Below are positions 25,896 to 33,441 of a DNA stretch of 64,000 nt, one piece after another. This stretch comes from an uncultured Oligoflexales bacterium. GTDB lineage: Bacteria > Bdellovibrionota_B > Oligoflexia > Oligoflexales > JAPPIL01. Both the position numbers and the translations under genes were made by a program. Each line of letters begins with the position of its first letter. Positions within the stretch are counted from its first letter, which is position 1. The notes below the pieces were generated by a model that searched no databases, was not told where the DNA came from, and saw only the letters and a list, made by a program, of their open reading frames with translations. The stretch is from assembly GCA_958296095.1 (NCBI GenBank), contig OY282434.1:806001-870000 (forward strand), written 5' to 3'.

Positions 25896-26528
25896 ATGCC
25901 TTGGTTGTTGGTCTTTGTTATATGCGTAGCTTGCCTTAATGGTAAGGGGGGCAGAGATCAGGCAGGGAGTGCCGCGCCCCCTTCAAAAAAACAGCTGGAC
26001 GCTAACCCTGCTTCTGAGCAAACAACCAGTAACGATCCCCTCGACCGTGCTAAAAAGGTTACGGTGAGCAAAGACGGCTTGCAGGTTACGGCTGGAATTT
26101 CTCACGGTGGTATTGTGTCTGAAGCTGAAGCTCGCCTTAGCGGTGACAATGCACACGGTGAGGTCGTTTTCTACTTGAAATGTGTCACTGATGATGGCGG
26201 TGACATCGAAGAGAACTTCTTTGACACGACGATAATTTGTCCTGTTGTTGATGAGCTCTCTGGTGAGGAGCCTGAATGTGATTTCGAGTGCGAGGGTCGT
26301 GAATGTAATCCTGAGTGCGAGGCTTATAGATGTGATCCTGAGTGCACTGAGCTCAACGATTGCCCGCGTCGCATACCTGTTATCGACAGCAGGGCAACGC
26401 TGTTCTCGTCTGGTGAACAGTTTTACGTCGGTGTGGAGGTTAGCGGTGATCACGATTGCCTGACACTGGTCGCCAAACACAAAGGTGTCACCGTCGAAGC
26501 ACAGGTCGATCTCCTCGAAGAGGAGTGA
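25896..26528 (+). CDS. Cys-rich acidic lipoprotein B, cassette 1
   Basis: The first ATG after the A gene starts a lipoprotein-type signal (LLVFVICVACLNG). A Ser/Thr/Pro linker is followed by a beta-rich part and, near residues 120-155, a cluster of eleven Cys in an acidic setting: PECDFECEGRECNPECEAY, RCDPECTELNDCPRR. After it comes RATLFSSGEQFYV and HDCLTLVAKH. The B2 protein at 28866-29525 has the same order, with a shorter Cys/Asp cluster and VATLFSQDNSYDI. The repeated ExxC/PEC spacing could bind metal or form a knotted disulfide loop; neither is proved. Confidence 0.75.
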   Translation: MPWLLVFVICVACLNGKGGRDQAGSAAPPSKKQLDANPASEQTTSNDPLDRAKKVTVSKDGLQVTAGISHGGIVSEAEARLSGDNAHGEVVFYLKCVTDDGGDIEENFFDTTIICPVVDELSGEEPECDFECEGRECNPECEAYRCDPECTELNDCPRRIPVIDSRATLFSSGEQFYVGVEVSGDHDCLTLVAKHKGVTVEAQVDLLEEE

Positions 26529-26540
26529 AGGAGGCTATGC

Positions 26541-26614
26541 TATTTTTGTGATAATTAAAATCAGAACAAGGAGGTTAGACATTCTATTTTTGTGATAATT
26601 AAAATCAGGACAAT
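26541..26614. repeat. Two 30-bp direct repeats after cassette 1
   Basis: CTATTTTTGTGATAATTAAA plus ATCAGxACAA occurs at 26541-26570 and 26585-26614 with one mismatch, each preceded by GGAGG(C/T)T. The 190 bases from 26529 to 26716 hold no gene. Confidence 0.75.
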
Positions 26615-26716
26615 GGCCGATGTATTCACGACGTGGATGTATAGCACTAGATGTTAGCGTAGTTCTATGCTACCATATCAGCAGTAGTAACAGATAACCA
26701 CACGGAGGCTTGTGCC

Positions 26717-27706
26717 ATGCCTGATACCAGTGATACCCTGCCCGCCCAGCATAATTTACACAGTGAGTTCTTCAAGGACATCTACAGCAACCCACGTTAT
26801 GCCCAAGATCTGCTGCACCTGGCATTATCTGGCAATACGCAGTTCGATCTTGACCAACTCATTCCCGGCAAGAATGCGAATATCGACCCCAACACTGGCG
26901 CAGAGGGATCTTGCGATCTGAATTTTTCTGTCCGGATCAAGGATCACCCCGATTGTCAGGAGGACTTTGGGGCTATTTTTAAGCACGCCACCGGCAATGC
27001 CCCAGAAGCAGTTGGCCAACTACATAGATATAGTCGGCATGAAATGGGGTACCACGATCGTATTGTCACGGCCATCCTTGTTATGCAAACCAAAAGGCCT
27101 GTTGAGATAGATGAAAGCGGTATTGATCCGAAGCTGGCAAGCATGCTTCCCGCTGGAGTTATCGACCGACTACGGCCGCTTGTTATTAAGTTCCCCATCA
27201 AATCAGTAAATTTTCCCAAGTTATCCGATGAACAACTGCAAGGGGCTGATATTATCACCAGTCCTTGCCTGCTGAGCATGAAACACATCTGGAATTTAAA
27301 CACCGAAGTTGTGGCCAAAATTTTGCGCGCTTGCCATTCACTACCAAGTGGAGATCGCAAGAATTTATCAGCTAAACTAATATCTTACCTTGGCCGTGCC
27401 GATGGCAGGTATGATAGGAAGACGTTGTTTGCCATTGAGGCAGATTGTTTTCCCAATTTAGCGCCAGAGGAACGTCTCCTGGCAAAGATTGAATTCGGCT
27501 TTGACGAGGCGCGACTAGAGGGTCTCGAGCAGGGGCGCAAACAGGGTATCGAGCAGGGTCTCGATCGGGGGCGTGAGCAAGAGCGCGAGGATGTCATCGT
27601 TAGTATGCTAAAGCATGGTGAGCTTAAGGACTCAGCTATTTGCCAAATTACTAATATTACCAAAGAACAGCTCGCTGAAATAAAAGCCAGAGCCATCAGA
27701 CACTGA
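26717..27706 (+). CDS. Rpn-like protein with a degenerate nuclease site
   Basis: The frame and ends are those of the Rpn family: start LHSEFFKDIYSNPRYAQDLL, then the Gln/Gly-rich hinge EQGRKQGIEQGLDRGRE and the tail NITKEQLAEIKARA. At the nuclease centre the Asp is present (CDLNFSV), but the E-x-K strand (ILEHKSY in homologues) reads AIFKHATGN, lacking the Glu and Lys positions. The 329-aa protein is therefore probably not a nuclease, though its fold may persist. ATG 26717 has GGAGG upstream. It lies between the two A/B cassettes. Confidence 0.7.
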   Translation: MPDTSDTLPAQHNLHSEFFKDIYSNPRYAQDLLHLALSGNTQFDLDQLIPGKNANIDPNTGAEGSCDLNFSVRIKDHPDCQEDFGAIFKHATGNAPEAVGQLHRYSRHEMGYHDRIVTAILVMQTKRPVEIDESGIDPKLASMLPAGVIDRLRPLVIKFPIKSVNFPKLSDEQLQGADIITSPCLLSMKHIWNLNTEVVAKILRACHSLPSGDRKNLSAKLISYLGRADGRYDRKTLFAIEADCFPNLAPEERLLAKIEFGFDEARLEGLEQGRKQGIEQGLDRGREQEREDVIVSMLKHGELKDSAICQITNITKEQLAEIKARAIRH

Positions 27707-27742
27707 TATGCTAACGATCCAAAAACTCCTATGGTGACACAT

Positions 27743-27970
27743 CTAGCATAGTTTCTTGCGGCTGGGGTGCATCTGCCAGACACGGATCTTCTGACGAGCC
27801 GTTTTCTTGTGATTGATATGGTGACCATTCTTCCTCAACGTACGGTGGATTCTTGGACAACCATACCGAGGATGGTCATCAGCTAGTTGCTTGATTTTTG
27901 CCTCTAGCTCATGGTCGTCTAGGCTACTATAACGCCAATATCGGGTTTTTTTCAGGTATAGGCTAGACAT
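27743..27970 (-). pseudogene. IS3-family transposase orfB remnant
   Basis: The 75-residue frame reads KTRYWRYSSLDDHELEAKIK, then HPRYGCPRIHRTLRKNGHHI and NHKK, the start of the helix-turn-helix region of IS3-family OrfB. The DDE catalytic core is absent. Bases 27930-27956 match 26 of 27 with the two IS-end-like fragments at 18424 and 25030. Confidence 0.75.
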
Positions 27971-27977
27971 CCATCAT

Positions 27978-28880
27978 TTGCCACCCACGGCAAGGAGAGA
28001 GGGGGCAACCGCCGAGAGGTCTGAGGGCAAGCGGGGAGGGGGCAAAGAGCAAGCGGAGCACAATCACTACTTAGCCCAAACCTCCGTTGTCTTGGCACGG
28101 CGCAGCCCTACCGAGAAACCCGACCACAACAGGTATAGGCACATGCTTTATCTAAAAGCATAATCTCACAGCAATATGGCAGTATTTATGGTCGGGTTTT
28201 CGCACGGCCTCGCCGCGCCGTTCATGGGACTCTCGGTGGGCAAGCCTCAACGCAGCAGCGAGAAACTTGGAAACAAGCAGAGAGGGGCCTGAGGGCAAGC
28301 TTGAACGCAATACAGGGAGATCAGAGCGCAAGCAGCGAGCTAGGAAGCGAGCGATACAAAAAGCAGCGTAGCGAGCGAAGCGAGCTAGAAAGCGAGCGAT
28401 ACAAAAAGTCGCGGCGCAGCGAACGGTCTCGCCCTGCCGTTCATGGAGCTCTCGATAGGCAAGAGGTGGGGACAACAGCCGAGAGGCAAAGACCTTCCTT
28501 AGCCCGTACCTCCGTTATCTTGGCACGGCGCAGACCTACCGAGAAACCCGACCTCAACAGGTATAGGCACATGCTTTGTGCAAAAAAAATAAACTAACGG
28601 CAATACGACAATATTTGTGGTCGGGTTTTCGCACGGTCTCCCCGTGCCGTTCATGGAGCTCTCGATAGGCAAGAGGTGGTGGCAACCGCGAGAAGCCTGA
28701 GGGCAAGCAAAGAGACTTGGGGGCAAGCCTGAACGCAATAACGAGAGGTATGAGAACAAGCAACGAGCTAGGAAGCGAGCGATACAAAAAGCAGCGTAGC
28801 GATGAGCTAGGAAGCGAGCGATACAAAAAGCAGCGTAGCGAGCGAAGCGAGCTAGGAAGCGAGCGTTACAAAGAGTCGTG
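27978..28880. repeat. Mosaic repeat block R4
   Basis: It contains two cores, 28107-28240 and 28535-28669, both of the variant with AACAGGTATAGGCACATGCTT. After them comes a chain of hairpin modules (AGCGAGCGATACAAAAAGCAG four times, separated by GCGTAGCGAGCGAAGCGAGC). The right end overlaps the last codons of the B2 lipoprotein gene and encodes its stop. Confidence 0.88.
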
Positions 28881-29525
28881 CTCCTCTAAAAGCACTCGTC
28901 CCGTGACTTGTTTGACCGCGGTGGCTGGGTTTGCATCGTGGTCATAGTCAATGTGCAAACGCAGGCAATTGCCGTCGATTGAGACCGATTCGCTGATGTC
29001 GTAACTGTTATCTTGGCTGAACAGAGTTGCCACACCCGCAACGATCGCCACCTCACGGGGACATTCGCCGTCGTAGCAATCGTAGTCGTATTCGCACTCA
29101 CAATCCTCGTCTCCCGGATTACAGTCATCAAGTTCCGGGTGGAAGCAATCCGGTTCTCCTGGTTCAGTATTGAGATAGTCTTGTTCGTCACCGTCTTTGC
29201 AGGACAGACGCATAAGCATCGTTCCTGTTGCCGAACTGTCCACCATCGGTGCTTTGCCAGCTACGGGCGGGGTCAGTACCTCGCATTTCGCTTCGGTAAT
29301 TACCCCCTCGGCAACCTTTAGTGTGATACGCAGGTTATTATGCTCGGTCACCTCAGTCTTGGTCACCGTCAGCGGATCGACCACGGTTGTAGTTTCTGAT
29401 GCGGGTTTTTCAGTCGGTAGTGCATCAGCACTGTCTTCGGTCTGCTGTTCGTCGGCAACCCGCTTCTTATCGCAACCAACAAAAACTACACTCAACAGTG
29501 CTGAGCACAGATACAACCTAAACAT
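28866..29525 (-). CDS. Cys-rich acidic lipoprotein B, cassette 2
   Basis: The 219-aa product starts with a lipoprotein signal (LLSVVFVGCDKK), has a Glu/Ser/Thr linker and a beta region, then a dense Cys/Asp/Glu cluster (PDCFHPELDDCNPGDEDCEC, then DYDCYDGECPRE), then VATLFSQDNSYDI and GNCLRLHIDYDHD. This is the same order as B1. Its last residues HDSL and the TAA are encoded by repeat R4 (CACGACTCTTTGTAACGC), so the native end has been replaced. ATG 29525 is two bases after the A2 stop. Confidence 0.75.
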   Translation of the reverse strand: MFRLYLCSALLSVVFVGCDKKRVADEQQTEDSADALPTEKPASETTTVVDPLTVTKTEVTEHNNLRITLKVAEGVITEAKCEVLTPPVAGKAPMVDSSATGTMLMRLSCKDGDEQDYLNTEPGEPDCFHPELDDCNPGDEDCECEYDYDCYDGECPREVAIVAGVATLFSQDNSYDISESVSIDGNCLRLHIDYDHDANPATAVKQVTGRVLLEEHDSL

Positions 29526-29527
29526 GC

Positions 29528-30235
29528 TCAGTTACCAACACCAACGTTCGGTGGCGGTGTCGGTGTCTCTTCCGGGCCGTCACGATCGCAATCGTATTCC
29601 CGTTCAATATTTTGGCTGATTTTTCGCATCCGTGAAGCATACAAGCCATAGCCACGTTTGAAGGCGATAAAATGCCGATTGATAATTTTTTTGCGTCGTT
29701 CATCGGCATAAAGCTGGTGTTCACGTTTGTAATTATCATGGAATGTTTTCCAGAGTTTGGCTGTTTTTGTGTGTCTGTTCCTTGCCGAGCAGGCCCTTGA
29801 TTTGTTGAATGCTTCCTGATCAAGATTCGTTGAGCGATAAACAAGTGTATCAAAATACACCGCTCTAACTTTTTCTCGTAACATTTCAGCAGATAAAAGC
29901 GTTTGTTGATAGGCATCGAATAGTGTTTGACTGGCATTAACAGCAGAATAGACCTGTGGCTCGCAACCGTAAAATGTCGAGGGAATGTCTTCGTCTTGTT
30001 CGGCATCGTAGACTGCATCGTATTTTAGAACGCAGGTTAAACCTAACGAAACATCAGTGGTTATGTACGAGTCATGCGAGACAGTCAACAAGAACGTATC
30101 GAGAGCATTGCGTAAGATCGAGGCAAAGGCGAATACTCTGGAGGCTTCTCCATAGTCCGCTATTCGCTTTGTGGAACTTGCTGAGAGCGGGGTCGCTGAA
30201 CATAGTAACAGACAGGTGATAAACAAGATTTTCAT
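29528..30235 (-). CDS. Secreted A-family protein, cassette 2
   Basis: ATG 30235 has AAGGAG upstream and begins a signal peptide (MKILFITCLLLCSATPLSAS). The body matches A1 and the window-edge copy: ILRNALDTFLLTV, Cys in GLTCVL, SRACSARNRH, and the C-terminal helix HFIAFKRGYGLYASRM followed by EREYDC. It carries a short Pro/Gly tail (PTPPPNVGVGN) that the others lack. B2 follows two bases later. Cassettes 1 and 2 face each other across about 2.3 kb that holds an Rpn variant and an IS relic. Confidence 0.75.
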   Translation of the reverse strand: MKILFITCLLLCSATPLSASSTKRIADYGEASRVFAFASILRNALDTFLLTVSHDSYITTDVSLGLTCVLKYDAVYDAEQDEDIPSTFYGCEPQVYSAVNASQTLFDAYQQTLLSAEMLREKVRAVYFDTLVYRSTNLDQEAFNKSRACSARNRHTKTAKLWKTFHDNYKREHQLYADERRKKIINRHFIAFKRGYGLYASRMRKISQNIEREYDCDRDGPEETPTPPPNVGVGN

Positions 30236-30300
30236 GATACTTCTCCTTAAAAAATTAAAAAATTCAACTACAAACAACTGTAGCCGCCTTCACAGGGACA

Positions 30301-30323
30301 CATCGGCCGTTTTTTTTTGCTTT
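30301..30323 (-). promoter_or_regulatory. Conserved element upstream of A/B cassette 2
   Basis: On the minus strand AAAGC, nine to ten A and CGGCCGATG, the same as at 25154-25177. It ends 65 bases before the A2 start. The sequence between it and the gene shows no similarity to cassette 1. Confidence 0.5.
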
Positions 30324-30404
30324 AGCTGCGTTTGTGATTTTGTCCGTATTTTTTTGTAACTTGCCAATATGTTGGCTTAATTTTTTGGCGATGCTTACTG
30401 CATG

Positions 30405-30620
30405 AGCACAGGCAGGGAGGCTTGAGGTCAAGCCTCAACGCAACCGCCGAGAGGTTCGGGGTCAAGCTTGAATGCAAAAACGAGATGCCTGAGGCTGGCA
30501 GAGAGGGAGCTAGGAAGCGGCAAACAGTCTCGTAAGGCGAGCGATACAGAAAGCATCGCGTAGCGAGCGAAGCGAGCGTTACAAAGAGCCGCGTAGCGCG
30601 CCACGGCGCAGCGATAGTAA
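30405..30620. repeat. Repeat fragment R5
   Basis: Only GAGGTTCGGGGTCAAGC-type modules and hairpin modules (GCGAGCGATACAGAAAGC, GCGAGCGTTACAAAGAGCC) are present, with no core. It reaches to within about a dozen bases of the stop codon of the Rpn gene at 30626. Confidence 0.85.
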
Positions 30621-30625
30621 GTTTG

Positions 30626-31759
30626 CTAGTTTTTAGATATTTTGTCTTTTATTTCAAGGAGTTGCTCCTTGGAAACCTGGGCAATTCGACATATGCTTTC
30701 ATCGTTTAGCTCGCCAGATTTCAACAGACGGATAACGAATTGGCGACGTTCATCCTGCCGTCCCCGCTTGATGCCCTGATCGAGTCCCCGCTTGATGCCC
30801 TGATCGAGTCCCTGCTTGATGCCCTGATCGAGTCCCTGCTTGATGCCCTGATCGAGTCCCCGCTTGATGCCCTGCTTGATGCCCAGCCGCGTGGCTCTCT
30901 CAATCCCAAAATCTATCGTTGGCATAAGTCTCTCCTCCTCCTTAAGCTCTGGCCAGCGTTCACGCTCAACCCGGCTAAAATCCTGCCGTTCAATATTATT
31001 ATCGGCATCCCCATAATAATCCCTTAGCATAGTGAGCAGGTACTCCGCCTCCGAACGTGGCACATATTGTGCCTTATCAAAAAGATACGCCAGTGTGTCA
31101 TCGTTCGCATCCCACAACTCGCCCATGCCATAGGCGATAATAGCAAGGCTGTCTGTGACTGTCGATGCTTCGCTGGCAGGTAACTGCCGGAAATTAACGA
31201 TGCTACCGAACAGCTTTGGTAACCAGGGAGCAAAAATCTTTGCCGATTCGGGTATGTCTTCGTCTCTAAATACCCATTGCAGATAATCGGAAGCAGGACA
31301 AAAATCCTTATCCTTGCAACACAACAGCACCATGGGAGCGGTGATGTTGCGCTTTCTCGTTCCCTGCCGCTTCCCAGCTCTGTCCTTTCGCCATTGTTGG
31401 ATTTGCTCGCGGTATAGTTCAATATAGTATTCCATGATCTGGATGAGGACATCGGGGTCTTTGTAGCTTTTGTGCTCAAAAATAAAGGAAAGCGTGACAT
31501 TTACATCACCTGCATCGACCCTCAAGGGCAACGAGGCGATGAGGTCGGCTCGCAATTGCCTGCCAGCATGGGTGAGCAATTCTCCGTCTTGAATAACTAT
31601 ATCGTCCAAGTGAGTGCTCGCGATCGCTTCGGGAGGAAAAATCGCACGCAACAACTCCTTGAGATATTTGGGTTGTTTGAAAATTTTCTTAAAAAAGCTA
31701 TCGTGCAGATTGGCTTGCTTACCTGACGGTGCTTCCTCGGTCGTTGATTTTTTCTTCAA
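30626..31759 (-). CDS. Rpn family recombination-promoting nuclease, copy 1
   Basis: Rpn proteins are PD-(D/E)XK nucleases reported to stimulate recA-independent recombination. The 377-aa product has HDSFFKKIFKQPKYLKELLR, the catalytic Asp in QLRADLIAS and the E-x-K in FIFEHKSYKD. A helical middle follows. Near residues 290-335 there are eleven tetrapeptide units alternating GIKx and GLDQ, then the tail KEQLLEIKDKISKN. The start is TTG 31759 with GAGGGG seven bases upstream. A nearly identical gene lies at 32096-33169; they differ mainly by five tetrapeptide units, so the hinge is a slippage-prone 12-bp repeat. Confidence 0.85.
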   Translation of the reverse strand: MKKKSTTEEAPSGKQANLHDSFFKKIFKQPKYLKELLRAIFPPEAIASTHLDDIVIQDGELLTHAGRQLRADLIASLPLRVDAGDVNVTLSFIFEHKSYKDPDVLIQIMEYYIELYREQIQQWRKDRAGKRQGTRKRNITAPMVLLCCKDKDFCPASDYLQWVFRDEDIPESAKIFAPWLPKLFGSIVNFRQLPASEASTVTDSLAIIAYGMGELWDANDDTLAYLFDKAQYVPRSEAEYLLTMLRDYYGDADNNIERQDFSRVERERWPELKEEERLMPTIDFGIERATRLGIKQGIKRGLDQGIKQGLDQGIKQGLDQGIKRGLDQGIKRGRQDERRQFVIRLLKSGELNDESICRIAQVSKEQLLEIKDKISKN

Positions 31760-31904
31760 GATTACGCCCCTCTATATATCTATATGATCGCACCGTGGGG
31801 GTTGTTTAGGCAAATTAACTAGACAAGAATTTTAGCCATAAAATCATATTTTCCAAAAATACATATTGAAAAACCACAAGAATTACTTGGAATGAAACGG
31901 ATAA

Positions 31905-32090
31905 CGGCAAACCTTGGGGCAGGCAGAGAGCTTAGCAGGCAAGCCTGAACGCGATAGCAAGAGGTTTGAGGACAAGGAGCGAGCTAGCAAGCGAGCGTTA
32001 CAAAAAAGCAGCGAGCCACGGCGCTAGCTAGGAAGCGAGCGATACAAAGAGCCGCGTAGCGCGTAGCGCGCCACAGCGCAGCGATAGTAA
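31905..32090. repeat. Repeat fragment R6
   Basis: Hairpin and GAGGTTTGAG modules between the two Rpn copies, without a core. Its left boundary follows a shared upstream sequence of the Rpn genes (GGATAACGGCAAACCTTGGG). Confidence 0.8.
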
Positions 32091-32095
32091 GTTTG

Positions 32096-33169
32096 CTAGT
32101 TTTTAGATATTTTGTCTTTTATTTCAAGGAGTTGCTCCTTGGAAACCTGGGCAATTCGACATATGCTTTCATCGTTTAGCTCGCCAGATTTCAACAGACG
32201 GATAACGAATTGGCGACGTTCATCCTGCCGTCCCCGCTTGATGCCCTGATCGAGTCCCCGCTTGATGCCCTGATCGAGTCCCTGCTTGATACCCAGCCGC
32301 GTGGCTCTCTCAATCCCAAAATCTATCGTTGGCATAAGTCTCTCCTCCTCCTTAAGCTTTGGCCAGCGTTCACGCTCAACTCGGTTAAAATCCTGCCGTT
32401 CAATATTATTATCGGCATCCCCATAATAATCCCTTAGCATAGTGAGCAGGTACTCCGCCTCCGCACGTGGCACATATTGTGCCTTATCAAAAAGATACGC
32501 CAGTGTGTCATCGTTCGCATCCCACAACTCGCCCATGCCATAGGCGATAATAGCAAGGCTGTCTGTGACTGTCGATGCTTCGCTGGCAGGTAACTGCCGG
32601 AAATTAACGATGCTACCGAACAGCTTTGGTAACCAGGGAGCAAAAATCTTTGCCGATTCGGGTATGTCTTCGTCTCTAAACACCCATTGCAGATAATCGG
32701 AAGCAGGACAAAAATCCTTATCCTTGCAACACAACAGCACCATGGGAGCGGTGATGTTGCGCTTTCTCGTTCCCTGCCGCTTCCCAGCTCTGTCCTTTCG
32801 CCATTGTTGGATTTGCTCGCGGTATAGTTCAATATAGTATTCCATGATCTGGATGAGAACATCGGGATCTTTGTAGCTTTTGTGCTCAAAAATAAAGGAA
32901 AGCGTGACATTTACATCACCTGCATCGACCCTCAAGGGCAACGAGGCGATGAGGTCGGCTCGCAATTGCCTGCCAGCATGGGTGAGCAATTCTCCGTCTT
33001 GAATAACTATATCATCCAAGTGAGTGCTCGCGATCGCTTCGGGAGGAAAAATCGCACGCAACAACTCCTTGAGATATTTGGGTTGTTTGAAAATTTTCTT
33101 AAAAAAGCTATCGTGCAGATTGGGTTGCTTACCTGACAGTGCTTCCTCGGTCGTTGATTTTTTCTTCAA
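32096..33169 (-). CDS. Rpn family recombination-promoting nuclease, copy 2
   Basis: This 357-aa product is almost identical to the neighbour at 30626-31759, with few substitutions (for example ALSGKQPN against APSGKQAN near the start). It has the same intact nuclease residues. The hinge has six tetrapeptide units where copy 1 has eleven. Both genes share about 170 bases of upstream sequence and repeat sequence at the 3' end, so the duplicated unit is about 1.4 kb long and starts and ends in repeat DNA. Confidence 0.85.
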   Translation of the reverse strand: MKKKSTTEEALSGKQPNLHDSFFKKIFKQPKYLKELLRAIFPPEAIASTHLDDIVIQDGELLTHAGRQLRADLIASLPLRVDAGDVNVTLSFIFEHKSYKDPDVLIQIMEYYIELYREQIQQWRKDRAGKRQGTRKRNITAPMVLLCCKDKDFCPASDYLQWVFRDEDIPESAKIFAPWLPKLFGSIVNFRQLPASEASTVTDSLAIIAYGMGELWDANDDTLAYLFDKAQYVPRAEAEYLLTMLRDYYGDADNNIERQDFNRVERERWPKLKEEERLMPTIDFGIERATRLGIKQGLDQGIKRGLDQGIKRGRQDERRQFVIRLLKSGELNDESICRIAQVSKEQLLEIKDKISKN

Positions 33170-33314
33170 GATTACGCCCCTCTATATATCTATATGATCG
33201 CGCCGTGGGGGTTGTTTAGGCAAATTAACTAGACAAGAATTTTAGCCATAAAATCATATTTTCCAAAAATACATATTGAAAAACCACAAGCATTACTTGG
33301 AATGAAGTGGATAA

Positions 33315-33420
33315 CGGCAAACCTTGGGGCAGGCAGAGAGATCTGATGGCGAGCTTGAACGCAATAGCGAGGAGCCTGAGAACAAGGAGCGAGCTAGCAA
33401 GCGAGCGATACAAAAAGCCA
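33315..33420. repeat. Repeat fragment R7
   Basis: GGAGCCTGAGAACAAGGAGC and GCGAGCGATACAAAAAGCC modules without a core, between Rpn copy 2 and the 3' end of the ankyrin-metalloprotease gene. Confidence 0.8.
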
Positions 33421-33441
33421 AGCGCAGGACCACCATCTACG

